In this document: positions 51,679 to 61,877 of the stretch, one piece after another
Layout: each line of letters starts with the position of its first letter
How positions within the stretch are numbered: position 1 is the first letter of the stretch
NCBI GenBank assembly: GCA_902363335.1
Contig: CABIZV010000006.1
Span: 124,001-188,000, forward strand
Length of the DNA stretch: 64,000 nt
Origin: Enterobacteriaceae bacterium
GTDB lineage: Bacteria > Pseudomonadota > Gammaproteobacteria > Enterobacterales > Enterobacteriaceae
Direction of reading: 5' to 3'
Notes under the pieces: model-generated
Database searches by the model: none
Seen by the model: the letters and a program-made list of their open reading frames with translations, nothing else
What the model was told of the DNA's origin: nothing
Position numbers and translations under genes: made by a program

Positions 51679-54585
51679 ATGCCTTTTAAACTTGGTCAAC
51701 GCTGGATAAGCGATACAGAAAGCGAACTGGGACTTGGTACTGTTGTTGCAATGGATGCACGCACCGTCACCCTGCTCTTTTCGGCAACCGGAGAGAACCG
51801 TCTGTATTCCCGTAGCGACTCCCCCGTGACCCGCGTCATGTTTAATCCCGGCGACACAATCACAAGCCATGAAGGCTGGCAGTTGCAGGTTGATGAAGTT
51901 AAAGAAGAAAATGGTCTGCTGGCGTACATTGGTACCCGCCAGGACACCGAAGAAGCGAACGTGATGCTGCGTGAAGTGTTGCTCGACAGCAAGCTGGTGT
52001 TCAGCAAACCACAAGACCGCCTGTTTGCCGGGCAAATCGACCGTATGGATCGTTTCGCCCTGCGCTACCGCGCGCGTAAATACCAAAGCGAGCAGTACCG
52101 CATGCCGTGGAGCGGCCTGCGCGGCCAGCGCACCAGCCTTATTCCGCATCAGCTTAACATCGCCCATGATGTTGGCCGCCGTCATGCGCCGCGCGTCCTG
52201 TTAGCAGATGAAGTCGGCCTGGGTAAAACCATTGAAGCGGGGATGATCCTGCATCAACAGCTGCTGTCCGGCGCCGCACAGCGCGTGCTGATTATCGTCC
52301 CGGAAACCCTGCAACATCAGTGGCTGGTTGAAATGCTGCGCCGCTTCAACCTGCGCTTTGCGCTGTTTGATGATGAGCGCTATGCCGAAGCCCAGCACGA
52401 CGCCTACAACCCGTTTGAAACCGAGCAGCTGGTGATTTGCTCGCTGGACTTCGTGCGCCGCAGCAAGCAACGGCTGGAGCATCTGTGCGACGCCGAATGG
52501 GACATTATGGTGGTCGATGAAGCCCACCACCTGGTGTGGAGCGAAAACGCGCCAAGCCGCGAGTATCAGGCGATTGAACAGTTGGCCGAACGCGTGCCGG
52601 GTATCCTGCTGCTGACCGCGACCCCTGAACAGCTGGGGATGGAAAGCCACTTTGCCCGTCTGCGCCTGCTTGACCCAAACCGCTTCCACGATTTTGAGCA
52701 GTTTGTTGAAGAACAAAATAACTACCGTCCGGTGGCCGATGCCGTTGCGCTGTTGCTGGCAGGTAACAAGCTCAGCAACGATGACCTGAATATGCTGGGC
52801 GAGCTGATTGGCGAGCAGGATATTGAAGCCCTGCTGCAAACCGCCAACAGCGATCGAGAAGGTGCAGAGGCCGCGCGTCAGGAACTGGTTTCCATGCTGA
52901 TGGACCGCCACGGCACCAGCCGCGTGCTGTTCCGTAACACCCGTAACGGCGTGAAAGGCTTCCCGAAACGCGAGCTGCACACCATCAAGCTGCCGTTACC
53001 GGCACAGTATCAGACGGCGATTAAAGTCTCCGGCATCATGGGTGCACGTAAAAGCGCTGAAGAACGCGCTCGCGATATGCTGTACCCGGAGCAGATTTAT
53101 CAGGAATTTGAAGGCGATACCGGTACATGGTGGAACTTCGATCCGCGCGTCGAATGGCTGATGGGCTACCTGACCAGCCACCGCTCGCAGAAAGTACTGG
53201 TGATCTGTGCTAAAGCCGCCACCGCCTTGCAGTTAGAGCAGGTTCTGCGTGAACGCGAGGGCATTCGCGCAGCCGTGTTCCACGAAGGCATGTCGATTAT
53301 CGAGCGCGACCGCGCTGCCGCCTGGTTTGGCGAAGAAGACAGCGGCGCACAGGTACTGCTGTGCTCAGAAATTGGTTCTGAAGGCCGTAACTTCCAGTTC
53401 GCCAGTAACCTGGTGATGTTCGATCTGCCGTTTAACCCGGATCTGCTGGAACAGCGTATTGGCCGTCTTGACCGTATCGGTCAGGCGCATGATATTCAGA
53501 TTCATGTTCCCTATCTTGAAAAAACCGCTCAGTCCGTTCTGGTCCGCTGGTATCACGAAGGTCTGGACGCGTTCGAACATACCTGCCCAACCGGGCGCAC
53601 AGTCTATGACAGCGTACACGATCAGTTGACGACCTATCTGGCCGCGCCGGAAACCACCGACGGCTTTGACGATCTGATTAAAGCCAGCCGCGATCAGCAT
53701 GAAGCGCTGAAAGCTCAACTGGAACAGGGTCGCGACCGTCTGCTGGAGATCCACTCCAACGGCGGTGAAAAAGCGCAGAAGCTGGCAGAAAGCATCGAAG
53801 AGCAGGATGACGACACCAACCTTATCGCCTTTGCGATGAACCTGTTTGATATCGTCGGCATTAATCAGGATGACCGTGGTGAAAACCTGATCGTCCTGAC
53901 GCCATCCGATCATATGCTGGTGCCGGATTTCCCGGGCTTGCCGGAAGATGGTTGTACGGTAACCTTCGAGCGTGATATTGCCCTGTCCCGTGAAGATGCG
54001 CAGTTCCTGACCTGGGAACACCCGCTGATTCATAACGGTCTGGATCTTATCCTCTCCGGCGATACCGGGAGCAGCACGATTTCGTTGCTGAAAAACAAAG
54101 CGCTGCCGGTCGGTACGCTGCTGGTTGAGCTGATTTACGTGGTGGAAGCCCAGGCGCCTAAACAGCTCCAGCTTAACCGCTTCCTGCCGCCAACCCCGGT
54201 GCGTATGCTGCTGGATAAAAACGGCACCAACCTCGCCGCTCAGGTCGAGTTTGAAACCTTCAACCGTCAGTTGAGCGCGGTGAACCGCCACACCGGCAGT
54301 AAGCTGGTGAATGCCGTACAGCAGGACGTTCACGCGATTCTGCAACTGGGCGAAGGGCAGATTGAGAAAGCGGCGAAGGCGCTGATTGAGGGCGCGCGTC
54401 AGGAAGCAGATGACAAGCTCAGCGCGGAACTGTCACGTCTGGAAGCGCTGAAAGCGGTTAACCCGAATATCCGCGATGACGAACTGTCGGCGATTGAAAG
54501 CAACCGCCAGCAGGTGATGGAGAGCCTGTCACAGGCGGGATGGCGTCTGGACGCGCTGCGTCTTATCGTCGTCACTCACCAGTAA
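51679..54585 (+). CDS. rapA: RNA polymerase-associated ATPase RapA (HepA)
   Basis: Swi2/Snf2-family ATPase bound to RNA polymerase that promotes polymerase recycling. At 968 residues it is full length. Two N-terminal Tudor-like domains (FKLGQRWISDTESELGLGTV) precede helicase motifs: Walker A in LLADEVGLGKTIEAGMIL near 176, DEAH in MVVDEAHHLVWSENAP near 280, TATPEQLGMESHFARL, and C-lobe motifs SEIGSEGRNFQFASN and EQRIGRLDRIGQAHDIQIHV near 595. It is followed by rluA after 12 bp. Confidence 0.98.
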   Translation: MPFKLGQRWISDTESELGLGTVVAMDARTVTLLFSATGENRLYSRSDSPVTRVMFNPGDTITSHEGWQLQVDEVKEENGLLAYIGTRQDTEEANVMLREVLLDSKLVFSKPQDRLFAGQIDRMDRFALRYRARKYQSEQYRMPWSGLRGQRTSLIPHQLNIAHDVGRRHAPRVLLADEVGLGKTIEAGMILHQQLLSGAAQRVLIIVPETLQHQWLVEMLRRFNLRFALFDDERYAEAQHDAYNPFETEQLVICSLDFVRRSKQRLEHLCDAEWDIMVVDEAHHLVWSENAPSREYQAIEQLAERVPGILLLTATPEQLGMESHFARLRLLDPNRFHDFEQFVEEQNNYRPVADAVALLLAGNKLSNDDLNMLGELIGEQDIEALLQTANSDREGAEAARQELVSMLMDRHGTSRVLFRNTRNGVKGFPKRELHTIKLPLPAQYQTAIKVSGIMGARKSAEERARDMLYPEQIYQEFEGDTGTWWNFDPRVEWLMGYLTSHRSQKVLVICAKAATALQLEQVLREREGIRAAVFHEGMSIIERDRAAAWFGEEDSGAQVLLCSEIGSEGRNFQFASNLVMFDLPFNPDLLEQRIGRLDRIGQAHDIQIHVPYLEKTAQSVLVRWYHEGLDAFEHTCPTGRTVYDSVHDQLTTYLAAPETTDGFDDLIKASRDQHEALKAQLEQGRDRLLEIHSNGGEKAQKLAESIEEQDDDTNLIAFAMNLFDIVGINQDDRGENLIVLTPSDHMLVPDFPGLPEDGCTVTFERDIALSREDAQFLTWEHPLIHNGLDLILSGDTGSSTISLLKNKALPVGTLLVELIYVVEAQAPKQLQLNRFLPPTPVRMLLDKNGTNLAAQVEFETFNRQLSAVNRHTGSKLVNAVQQDVHAILQLGEGQIEKAAKALIEGARQEADDKLSAELSRLEALKAVNPNIRDDELSAIESNRQQVMESLSQAGWRLDALRLIVVTHQ

Positions 54586-54597
54586 CGGAGAGCCGTA

Positions 54598-55257
54598 ATG
54601 GGAATGGAAAATTACCATCCGCCACAGGAGCCCTGGCTGGTTATCCTGTATCAGGATGAGCACATCATGGTGGTCAACAAGCCGAGCGGCTTGTTGTCCG
54701 TGCCCGGTCGCCAGGAAGAACATAAAGACAGCGTGATGACGCGCGTTCAGCGTGACTATCCACAGGCGGAGTCCGTTCACCGCCTGGATATGGCGACCAG
54801 CGGCGTGATGGTAGTGGCCCTGACCAAAGCGGCAGAGCGCGAGCTTAAACGTCAGTTCCGCGAACGCGAGCCGAAAAAGCAGTATGTGGCGCGCGTGTGG
54901 GGACACCCGCAGCCGGAAGTCGGTCTGGTGGATTTACCGCTGATTTGTGATTGGCCGAACCGGCCTAAGCAGAAAGTGTGTTATGAAACCGGGAAGGCGG
55001 CGCAGACGGAGTATGAAGTGCTGGATTACGCGGCGGATAATACGGCGCGTGTGCAGCTTAAACCGATTACCGGGCGCTCGCATCAGCTGCGCGTGCATAT
55101 GCTGGCGCTGGGGCATCCGATTCTCGGCGACCGCTTCTACGCTCACGACGAGGCGCTAGCCATGGCGCCACGTTTGCAGCTGCATGCCGAAACGCTGACC
55201 ATTACCCATCCGCAGTTTCACAACAGCATGACGTTTAAGGCACCGGTCGATTTTTAA
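54598..55257 (+). CDS. rluA: Pseudouridine synthase RluA
   Basis: Dual-specificity pseudouridine synthase for 23S rRNA U746 and tRNA U32. The 219 residues contain the catalytic aspartate in SVHRLDMATSGVMVVAL (HRLD, near residue 64), INKPSG-type start VVNKPSGLLSVPGR, and RSHQLRVHMLALGHPILGDR near 165. It lies 12 bp after rapA, so co-transcription is likely, and is convergent with djlA across a REP pair. Confidence 0.97.
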   Translation: MGMENYHPPQEPWLVILYQDEHIMVVNKPSGLLSVPGRQEEHKDSVMTRVQRDYPQAESVHRLDMATSGVMVVALTKAAERELKRQFREREPKKQYVARVWGHPQPEVGLVDLPLICDWPNRPKQKVCYETGKAAQTEYEVLDYAADNTARVQLKPITGRSHQLRVHMLALGHPILGDRFYAHDEALAMAPRLQLHAETLTITHPQFHNSMTFKAPVDF

Positions 55258-55274
55258 GGTACGTGCCGATTTTT

Positions 55275-55347
55275 GCCGGGGGCGCTTACGCTTGCCCGGC
55301 CTACATGCTTCATCGTAGGCCGGATAAGGCGTCAGCCGCCATCCGGC
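55275..55347. repeat. REP pair between rluA and djlA
   Basis: Inverted units at 55275-55304 (GCCGGGGGCGCTTACGC...CCCGGCCTAC) and 55315-55347 (GTAGGCCGGATAAGGCG...CATCCGGCG), separated by about 10 bases. The first is intermediate between the two REP-like families seen in the window. They lie between convergent genes with no other terminator visible. Confidence 0.88.
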
Positions 55348-55360
55348 GATTCATCGAACC

Positions 55361-56179
55361 TTACTTAAATCCTTTCTGTTCTTTTATCAGCTCGTACGCT
55401 TTCTGAATTTCCTGCGCCTTCTGCTTCGCCATCTCCATCATCTCCGGCGGTAACCCTTTCGCCACCAGTTTATCCGGGTGATGCTCGCTCATGAGCTTAC
55501 GGTAAGCGCGCTTGATGGTCGTCGCATCGTCGTCAGGCTTCACGCCCAGCACGTTGCAGGCATCTTCAAGCGTTGGGCCGCGTTGCGCCTGTTGCCAGCC
55601 ACCGCCGCCCTGAGACTGCTGCTGATAACCGCCACCAAACTGCGCGCCGCCCTGCATCATACGCAGGAACTGATCGAATTGGGCACGAGATATCCCTAAC
55701 TCCTCGGCAATCACGTACAGCACATCGCGCTCGTTCGGATGCAAAGAGCCGTCCGCAAACGCCGCCTGGATCTGAATTTCAAGAAACATCCGAATCAAAT
55801 CAAAACGACCGAAGCAGACGCTTCGGAACTGGCGCATCTTCTCGCGCAGCGGGTAGTTGTCCGCTTTACCGACGCGAAACGCCTGCTGTGCCGCCGTACG
55901 AGAGTCGCCGTGCAGATTCATTCTGTCCATAAACACGCTGGCAATATGAATATCCGCTTCGGTAACCCGTCCTTTCGATTTGGTCAGGTGGCCCATCACT
56001 TCAAAAGTGGTGGCAAAAAACAGCGACTGACGCTGCTGTTGATTGGCAAACCAGTTCATGCGACGGCTGCGCGCCTTATCAAACATGTGTCCGACGAGTA
56101 GCCCGAGAACGACGCCCCAGAACCCTCCGCCCATCATTAGAGCGACGGCCACACCAATCACTTTTCCCCAATACTGCAT
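55361..56179 (-). CDS. djlA: Membrane-anchored co-chaperone DjlA
   Basis: DnaJ-like co-chaperone for DnaK with one N-terminal membrane span (VIGVAVALMMGGGFWGVVLG, about 7-26) that dimerises and carries a GxxxG-like glycine pattern. A central TerB-like helical domain is followed by a Gly/Gln-rich linker (GGGYQQQSQGGGGWQQ) and a C-terminal J domain with the HPD motif in YRKLMSEHHPDKLVAKG near 238. The 272 residues are one more than in E. coli. It is divergent from lptD. Confidence 0.97.
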   Translation of the reverse strand: MQYWGKVIGVAVALMMGGGFWGVVLGLLVGHMFDKARSRRMNWFANQQQRQSLFFATTFEVMGHLTKSKGRVTEADIHIASVFMDRMNLHGDSRTAAQQAFRVGKADNYPLREKMRQFRSVCFGRFDLIRMFLEIQIQAAFADGSLHPNERDVLYVIAEELGISRAQFDQFLRMMQGGAQFGGGYQQQSQGGGGWQQAQRGPTLEDACNVLGVKPDDDATTIKRAYRKLMSEHHPDKLVAKGLPPEMMEMAKQKAQEIQKAYELIKEQKGFK

Positions 56180-56362
56180 ATACTCCCCAAATCGTCATGC
56201 CAGCAGCTAGAATATGCATTATCATACCTGTCATTCGATGCCGTGCATAACACCTCTGGCAAGAACGGACAGGATAAAACTAGCGTGATAACGATGAGTA
56301 CGTTAGTCTCTGACCGTTTGCAAGCCGCAATGCTATAGATGACGGAACAACAAATACAACGT

Positions 56363-58732
56363 ATGAAAAAACGTATTCCCACTCTCCTCGCGACCATGAT
56401 CGCCAGCGCCTTGTACAGCCAGCAAGGAATGGCTGCAGATCTCGCATCTCAATGTATGCTTGGCGTACCGAGTTACGATCGCCCGCTCGTCAGCGGCAAG
56501 ACTAACGAGCAGCCGGTAACCATTAACGCCGATCATGCGGATGGTAACTATCCTGACAACGCGGTCTTTAAAGGCAACGTCGACATTAACCAGGGCAACA
56601 GTCGTCTACAGGCGGATGAAGTTCAGCTGCATCAAAAGCAGCCTGAAGGCCAGACCGTTCCTGTTCGTACCGTTGATGCTCTGGGTAATGTTCACTACGA
56701 CGATAATCAGGTGATCCTCAAAGGGCCAAAAGCCTGGTCAAACCTGAATACCAAAGACACGAACGTGTGGAATGGTAATTATCAGATGGTTGGCCGTCAG
56801 GGTCGTGGCGATGCCGACGTGATGAAACAGCGCGGCGAAAATCGCTATACCATCCTTGAGAACGGCACCTTTACCTCCTGTCTGCCGGGTTCTAACACCT
56901 GGAGCGTGGTCGGTAGTGAAGTGATCCATGACCGCGAAGAGCAGGTTGCCGAGATCTGGAATGCGCGCTTTAAACTTGGCCCGGTGCCCGTTTTCTACAG
57001 CCCGTATTTACAGCTTCCGGTTGGCGATAAACGCCGTTCAGGTTTCCTTATCCCGAACGCCAAGTACGGCAGCACCAACTATTTTGAGTTCTCGCTACCG
57101 TATTACTGGAACATTGCGCCAAACATGGACGCAACCCTGACGCCGCATTACATGGATAAGCGTGGCGGCGTGATGTGGGAAAACGAATTCCGTTATCTGT
57201 CGCAGCTGGGCCAGGGTCTGTTTGAACTGGATTACCTGCCGTCGGACGACGTTTACGAGCACGATCATCCGAAAGATGATAACAGCCGCCGCTGGCTGTT
57301 CTACTGGCAACATTCCGGCGTTGTTGATCAGGTATGGCGTTTCAACGCCGACTTCACCAAAGTCAGCGACCCAGACTATTTTAACGACTTCGACTCGAAA
57401 TACGGCTCCAGTACCGACGGCTACGCTACGCAAAAACTGAGCGTGGGCTATGCGGTACAGAACTTTGACGCCACCGTGTCGACCAAACAGTTCCAGGTCT
57501 TTGACCGCGCCAACAGCAACTCTTATGCCGCTGAGCCGCAGCTGGACATGAACTTCTACCAAAACGACGTCGGGCCGTTTGATACCCGCGTTTACGCGCA
57601 GGCGGTGAAGTTCGTTAATACCAACAGCAACAATCCTGAAGCCACGCGTTTGCACCTGGAGCCGACCATCAGTCTGCCGCTGGGCAACCGCTGGGGCAGC
57701 ATCAACACCGAAGCGAAGCTACTGGCGACCCACTACAACCAGACAAACCTCGACAACTATAACGACAGCAACCCGAATGCGAAGTTGTCGAGCTCGGTTA
57801 ACCGCACCATGCCGCAGTTCAAAATTGACGGCAAAATGGTCTTTGAACGCGACGTGGTGCTGACGCCTGGCTACACCCAGACGCTGGAACCGCGAGTACA
57901 GTACCTGTACGTACCGTATCGCGACCAAAGTGACATCATGGCCTACGACTCTACCTTCCTGCAGTCGGATTACTCAGGCCTGTTCCGCGACCGCAGCTAC
58001 AGCGGCCTTGACCGCATTGCGTCAGCGAACCAAATTACGACCGGCGTCACATCGCGTATTTATGATGATGCTGCCGTTGAACGTTTTAACGTTTCTGTGG
58101 GTCAAATCTACTATTTCACCGAGTCTCGTACCGGTGATACCAACACCATCCCATGGGAGAAAGACGACAAAACGGGTTCACTGGTTTGGGCAGGTGACAC
58201 TTACTGGCGCATGACGGACAAATGGGGCTTACGCGGTGGGATTCAGTACGACACGCGTCTGAATAACGTTTCCACCAGCAGTTCGGCCATTGAGTACCGT
58301 CAGGATAGCGACCGTTTGGTGCAGTTGACCTATCGCTATGCGAGCCCGGAATATATCCGAGTGACGTTGCCAAGCAACCGATCCAGTCAACAGCAGTATC
58401 GTGACGGGATTTCACAAATTGGCGCAACGGCAAGCTGGCCGATTGTTGATCGTTGGTCCGTCGTAGGGGCTTACTACTATGACACCAACACCAGTAAACC
58501 GGCCGATCAGATGTTGGGCGTGCAGTATAACTCCTGCTGCTACGCTATCCGCGTTGGCTACGAGCGTAAGCTCAACGGTTGGGACTACGACAACAACAAG
58601 CCAAACGGCCAGGCAAAATATGATAACTCCATCGGCTTCAACATTGAGCTGCGTGGTCTGAGCTCGAATTACGGTCTGGGTACCCAGCAGATGCTGCGTT
58701 CCAACATCATGCCGTACCAGAGCTCACTGTAA
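56363..58732 (+). CDS. lptD: LPS assembly outer membrane protein LptD
   Basis: Outer membrane beta-barrel that inserts lipopolysaccharide into the outer leaflet with LptE. The ATG at 56363 is chosen because MKKRIPTLLATMIASALYSQ is a proper signal peptide, ending MAADLASQ; length is 789 residues versus 784 in E. coli. The periplasmic OstA/jellyroll domain spans roughly 40-190 and the barrel follows. All four disulphide cysteines are present: one in ASQCMLG near 31, one in FTSCLPG near 173, and the Cys-Cys pair in YNSCCYAIRVGYERKLNGWD near 725. Confidence 0.98.
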   Translation: MKKRIPTLLATMIASALYSQQGMAADLASQCMLGVPSYDRPLVSGKTNEQPVTINADHADGNYPDNAVFKGNVDINQGNSRLQADEVQLHQKQPEGQTVPVRTVDALGNVHYDDNQVILKGPKAWSNLNTKDTNVWNGNYQMVGRQGRGDADVMKQRGENRYTILENGTFTSCLPGSNTWSVVGSEVIHDREEQVAEIWNARFKLGPVPVFYSPYLQLPVGDKRRSGFLIPNAKYGSTNYFEFSLPYYWNIAPNMDATLTPHYMDKRGGVMWENEFRYLSQLGQGLFELDYLPSDDVYEHDHPKDDNSRRWLFYWQHSGVVDQVWRFNADFTKVSDPDYFNDFDSKYGSSTDGYATQKLSVGYAVQNFDATVSTKQFQVFDRANSNSYAAEPQLDMNFYQNDVGPFDTRVYAQAVKFVNTNSNNPEATRLHLEPTISLPLGNRWGSINTEAKLLATHYNQTNLDNYNDSNPNAKLSSSVNRTMPQFKIDGKMVFERDVVLTPGYTQTLEPRVQYLYVPYRDQSDIMAYDSTFLQSDYSGLFRDRSYSGLDRIASANQITTGVTSRIYDDAAVERFNVSVGQIYYFTESRTGDTNTIPWEKDDKTGSLVWAGDTYWRMTDKWGLRGGIQYDTRLNNVSTSSSAIEYRQDSDRLVQLTYRYASPEYIRVTLPSNRSSQQQYRDGISQIGATASWPIVDRWSVVGAYYYDTNTSKPADQMLGVQYNSCCYAIRVGYERKLNGWDYDNNKPNGQAKYDNSIGFNIELRGLSSNYGLGTQQMLRSNIMPYQSSL

Positions 58733-58784
58733 ATCACAGATTAGAGACATCATCCGCATTGCGGTTAATTGAAATGGAAAAAGT

Positions 58785-60071
58785 ATGAAGAACTGGAAAA
58801 CGCTGCTTGTCGGTATCGCCTTCGTTGCGAATACCAGCTTCGCTGCCCCTCAGGTTGTCGATAAAGTAGCAGCCGTCGTGAATAATGGCGTTGTACTTGA
58901 GAGCGACGTTGACGGTCTGATGCAGTCCGTCAAAATGAACTCTGGCCAGGCTGGCCAACAGCTGCCGGATGACGCCACGCTGCGCCACCAGATTCTGGAG
59001 CGTCTGATCATGGATCAGATTATCCTGCAAATGGGGCAAAAAATGGGTGTCAAAGTGACTGATGAGCAGGTTGATCAAGCGATTGCCAACATTGCAAAGC
59101 AGAACAACATGACCCTCGATCAGATGCGTAGCCGTCTGGCTTACGATGGGCTGAACTTCAGCACCTATCGCAACCAGATCCGCAAAGAAATGTTGATTTC
59201 CGAAGTGCGTAACAACGAAGTGCGTCGCCGCATCAGCGTCCTGCCGCAGGAAGTTGACGCGCTGGCAAGCCAAATTGGTACGCAAAACGACGCCAGCACC
59301 GAGCTAAACCTCAGCCACATCCTGGTGCCACTGCCGGAAAACCCAAGCTCCGATCAGGTTAACGAAGCGCAAAGCCAGGCAGAGTCTATCGTTGAACAGG
59401 CGCGTAACGGCGCTGACTTCGGCAAGCTGGCCATCACCTACTCCGCAGACCAACAGGCGCTGAAAGGCGGCCAGATGGGCTGGGGTCGTATTCAGGAGCT
59501 GCCGGCAATCTTTGCTCAGGCGCTGAGCACGGCGAAAAAAGGTGATATCGTCGGCCCAATCCGTTCAGGCGTGGGCTTCCACATTCTGAAAATTAACGAT
59601 ATGCGCGGCCAGACTCAGAACATTTCGGTGACGGAAACGCATGCTCGCCACATTCTGCTGAAGCCGTCGCCAATCATGACTGACGATCAGGCTCGCGCTA
59701 AGCTGCAGCAGGTTGCAGCGGATATTCGCAGCGGCAAAACCACCTTTGAGAAAGCGGCAAAAGAGCTGTCTCAGGATCCAGGCTCTGCTAACCAGGGCGG
59801 CGATTTAGGTTGGGCAACGCCGGACATCTACGATCCTTCGTTCCGCGATGCGCTCATGAAGCTGAACAAAGGCCAGATGAGCGATCCCGTTCACTCCTCC
59901 TTCGGCTGGCACCTGATTCAGCTGCTGGATACCCGTAACGTCGATCGTACCGATGCCGCACAGAAAGATCGTGCTTATCGTATGCTGATGAACCGTAAGT
60001 TCTCCGAAGAAGCAGCAACGTGGATGCAGGAACAGCGCGCAAGCGCCTACGTTAAAATCCTGAGCAACTAA
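58785..60071 (+). CDS. surA: Periplasmic chaperone and prolyl isomerase SurA
   Basis: Periplasmic chaperone for outer membrane protein folding. The 428 residues start with a signal peptide (MKNWKTLLVGIAFVANTSFA), then the N-terminal chaperone domain, two parvulin-type PPIase domains (LNLSHILVPLPENPSSDQVN near 172 and THARHILLKPSPIMTDDQAR near 284, with GGDLGWATPDIYDPSF in the second), and a C-terminal helix. It follows lptD, one of its clients, by 52 bp and shares one base with the pdxA start. Confidence 0.98.
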   Translation: MKNWKTLLVGIAFVANTSFAAPQVVDKVAAVVNNGVVLESDVDGLMQSVKMNSGQAGQQLPDDATLRHQILERLIMDQIILQMGQKMGVKVTDEQVDQAIANIAKQNNMTLDQMRSRLAYDGLNFSTYRNQIRKEMLISEVRNNEVRRRISVLPQEVDALASQIGTQNDASTELNLSHILVPLPENPSSDQVNEAQSQAESIVEQARNGADFGKLAITYSADQQALKGGQMGWGRIQELPAIFAQALSTAKKGDIVGPIRSGVGFHILKINDMRGQTQNISVTETHARHILLKPSPIMTDDQARAKLQQVAADIRSGKTTFEKAAKELSQDPGSANQGGDLGWATPDIYDPSFRDALMKLNKGQMSDPVHSSFGWHLIQLLDTRNVDRTDAAQKDRAYRMLMNRKFSEEAATWMQEQRASAYVKILSN

Positions 60072-61060
60072 TGACTCAACATCGCGTTGTCATCACTCCC
60101 GGCGAACCCGCCGGGATTGGTCCGGATCTGGTTATCCAACTGGCCCAGCGCGACTGGCCGCTCGAACTGGTCGTCTGTGCTGACGGCGACCTGCTCACCG
60201 AGCGGGCCAGACTCCTCGGCCTCCCCCTGACGCTTTTACCCTACTCCCCCGATCTTCCCGCCAATGCGCAACGCGCAGGTACGCTCACGCTGCTGCCCGT
60301 TACGCTGCACAGCGCTGTTACGCCCGGCGTCCTTAACGTCGATAACGGTCGTTACGTCGTCGAGACGCTGGCGCGCGCCTGCGATGGCTGCCTGAACGGT
60401 GAGTTTGCGGCGCTGGTGACCGGGCCGGTACACAAAGGCGTGATTAACGATGCAGGCATCCCGTTTACCGGGCACACCGAGTTCTTTGAAGAACGTTCCG
60501 GCGCGCCGAAAGTGGTGATGATGCTGGCAACGGAAGAACTGCGCGTCGCGCTGGCAACCACCCACCTGCCGCTAAAAGCGGTCAGTGACGCCATCACGCC
60601 GGATCTGCTGCGGGAAGTCATCACCATCCTGCATGATGATTTGCAGAATAAATTTGGCCTTGCCGAGCCTCATGTGCTGGTTTGCGGCCTGAATCCTCAT
60701 GCCGGTGAAGGTGGGCATATGGGTACGGAGGAGATCGACACGATCATTCCGGTGCTCAATGAAATGCGCGCAAAAGGGATGAATCTGAGCGGGCCGCTGC
60801 CTGCCGATACCCTCTTCCAGCCCAAATATCTGGAGCATGCCGACGCCGTGCTCGCAATGTTCCACGATCAGGGCTTACCCGTGCTAAAATACCAGGGCTT
60901 TGGCCGTGGCGTGAATATTACGCTCGGTTTACCCTTTATTCGCACCTCCGTTGACCACGGCACCGCCCTTGAACTGGCAGGCCTTGGAAAAGCGGATGTC
61001 GGCAGTTTTATTACGGCGCTTAATCTCGCCATCAAAATGATTGTTAACTCTAATGAATAA
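60071..61060 (+). CDS. pdxA: 4-hydroxythreonine-4-phosphate dehydrogenase
   Basis: NAD-dependent metal enzyme in pyridoxal 5'-phosphate synthesis. The 329 residues show VVITPGEPAGIGPDLVIQLA at the N-terminus, VTGPVHKGVINDAGIPFTGHTEFF with a metal histidine near 136, CGLNPHAGEGGHMGTEEIDT near 210, and FHDQGLPVLKYQGFGRGVNI near 265. It overlaps surA by one base and rsmA by 8 bp, giving a tightly packed operon. Confidence 0.98.
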   Translation: MTQHRVVITPGEPAGIGPDLVIQLAQRDWPLELVVCADGDLLTERARLLGLPLTLLPYSPDLPANAQRAGTLTLLPVTLHSAVTPGVLNVDNGRYVVETLARACDGCLNGEFAALVTGPVHKGVINDAGIPFTGHTEFFEERSGAPKVVMMLATEELRVALATTHLPLKAVSDAITPDLLREVITILHDDLQNKFGLAEPHVLVCGLNPHAGEGGHMGTEEIDTIIPVLNEMRAKGMNLSGPLPADTLFQPKYLEHADAVLAMFHDQGLPVLKYQGFGRGVNITLGLPFIRTSVDHGTALELAGLGKADVGSFITALNLAIKMIVNSNE

Positions 61061-61874
61061 TCGAGTCCATCAGGGCCACTTAGCCCGTAAACGCTTCGGG
61101 CAGAACTTCTTAAACGATCAGTTCGTGATCGACAGCATTGTTGCGGCCATTAACCCGCAAAAAGGCCAGGCCATGGTTGAAATCGGCCCGGGCCTCGCAG
61201 CGCTGACCGAGCCGGTTGGCGAACGTCTTGACGAAATGACCGTTATCGAGCTCGACCGCGACCTCGCTGCCCGTCTACAGACTCACCCGTTCCTGGGGCC
61301 AAAGCTGACCATTTATCAGCAAGATGCCATGACCATGAACTTTGGTGAACTGTCTGAGAAACTGGGTCAGCCGCTGCGCGTGTTCGGTAACCTGCCGTAT
61401 AACATCTCCACGCCGTTGATGTTCCATCTGTTTAGCTATACTAACGCTATTGCAGACATGCATTTCATGCTGCAAAAAGAGGTGGTTAACCGCCTGGTTG
61501 CTGGGCCAAACAGTAAAGCCTACGGCCGTCTGACCGTTATGGCGCAATACTATTGCAACGTCATTCCGGTGCTTGAAGTGCCGCCGACGGCGTTCACCCC
61601 AGCACCAAAAGTCGATTCTGCCGTGGTTCGCCTGGTTCCTCATAGCACCATGCCGTACCCGGTAAAAGATGTCCGCGTACTGAGCCGTATTACGACCGAA
61701 GCGTTTAATCAGCGTCGTAAAACCATCCGTAACAGCCTGGGCAACCTGTTTAGCGTTGAGCTGTTGACGGAACTGGGTGTTGATCCAGCCATGCGCGCGG
61801 AAAATATCTCTGTTGCGCAGTACTGCCGGATGGCCAACTATCTGTCAGAGAATGCGCCCTCCAAGGAGAGCTAG
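61053..61874 (+). CDS. rsmA: 16S rRNA dimethyladenosine transferase RsmA (KsgA)
   Basis: Methyltransferase that dimethylates A1518 and A1519 at the 3' end of 16S rRNA during 30S maturation; its loss gives kasugamycin resistance. The start at 61053 (MNNRVHQGHLARKRFGQNF) gives 273 residues as in E. coli; the start codon is inside the pdxA end. SAM-binding motif MVEIGPGLAALTEPV near 43 and the catalytic FGNLPYNISTPLMFHL near 112 are intact. Confidence 0.98.
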   Translation: MNNRVHQGHLARKRFGQNFLNDQFVIDSIVAAINPQKGQAMVEIGPGLAALTEPVGERLDEMTVIELDRDLAARLQTHPFLGPKLTIYQQDAMTMNFGELSEKLGQPLRVFGNLPYNISTPLMFHLFSYTNAIADMHFMLQKEVVNRLVAGPNSKAYGRLTVMAQYYCNVIPVLEVPPTAFTPAPKVDSAVVRLVPHSTMPYPVKDVRVLSRITTEAFNQRRKTIRNSLGNLFSVELLTELGVDPAMRAENISVAQYCRMANYLSENAPSKES

Positions 61875-61877
61875 ACC

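Noticed and set aside
56861..57655. Long minus-strand frames opposite lptD and rapA
   Set aside because: Mirror frames of conserved GC-rich genes; LptD and RapA motifs on the plus strand are unambiguous.
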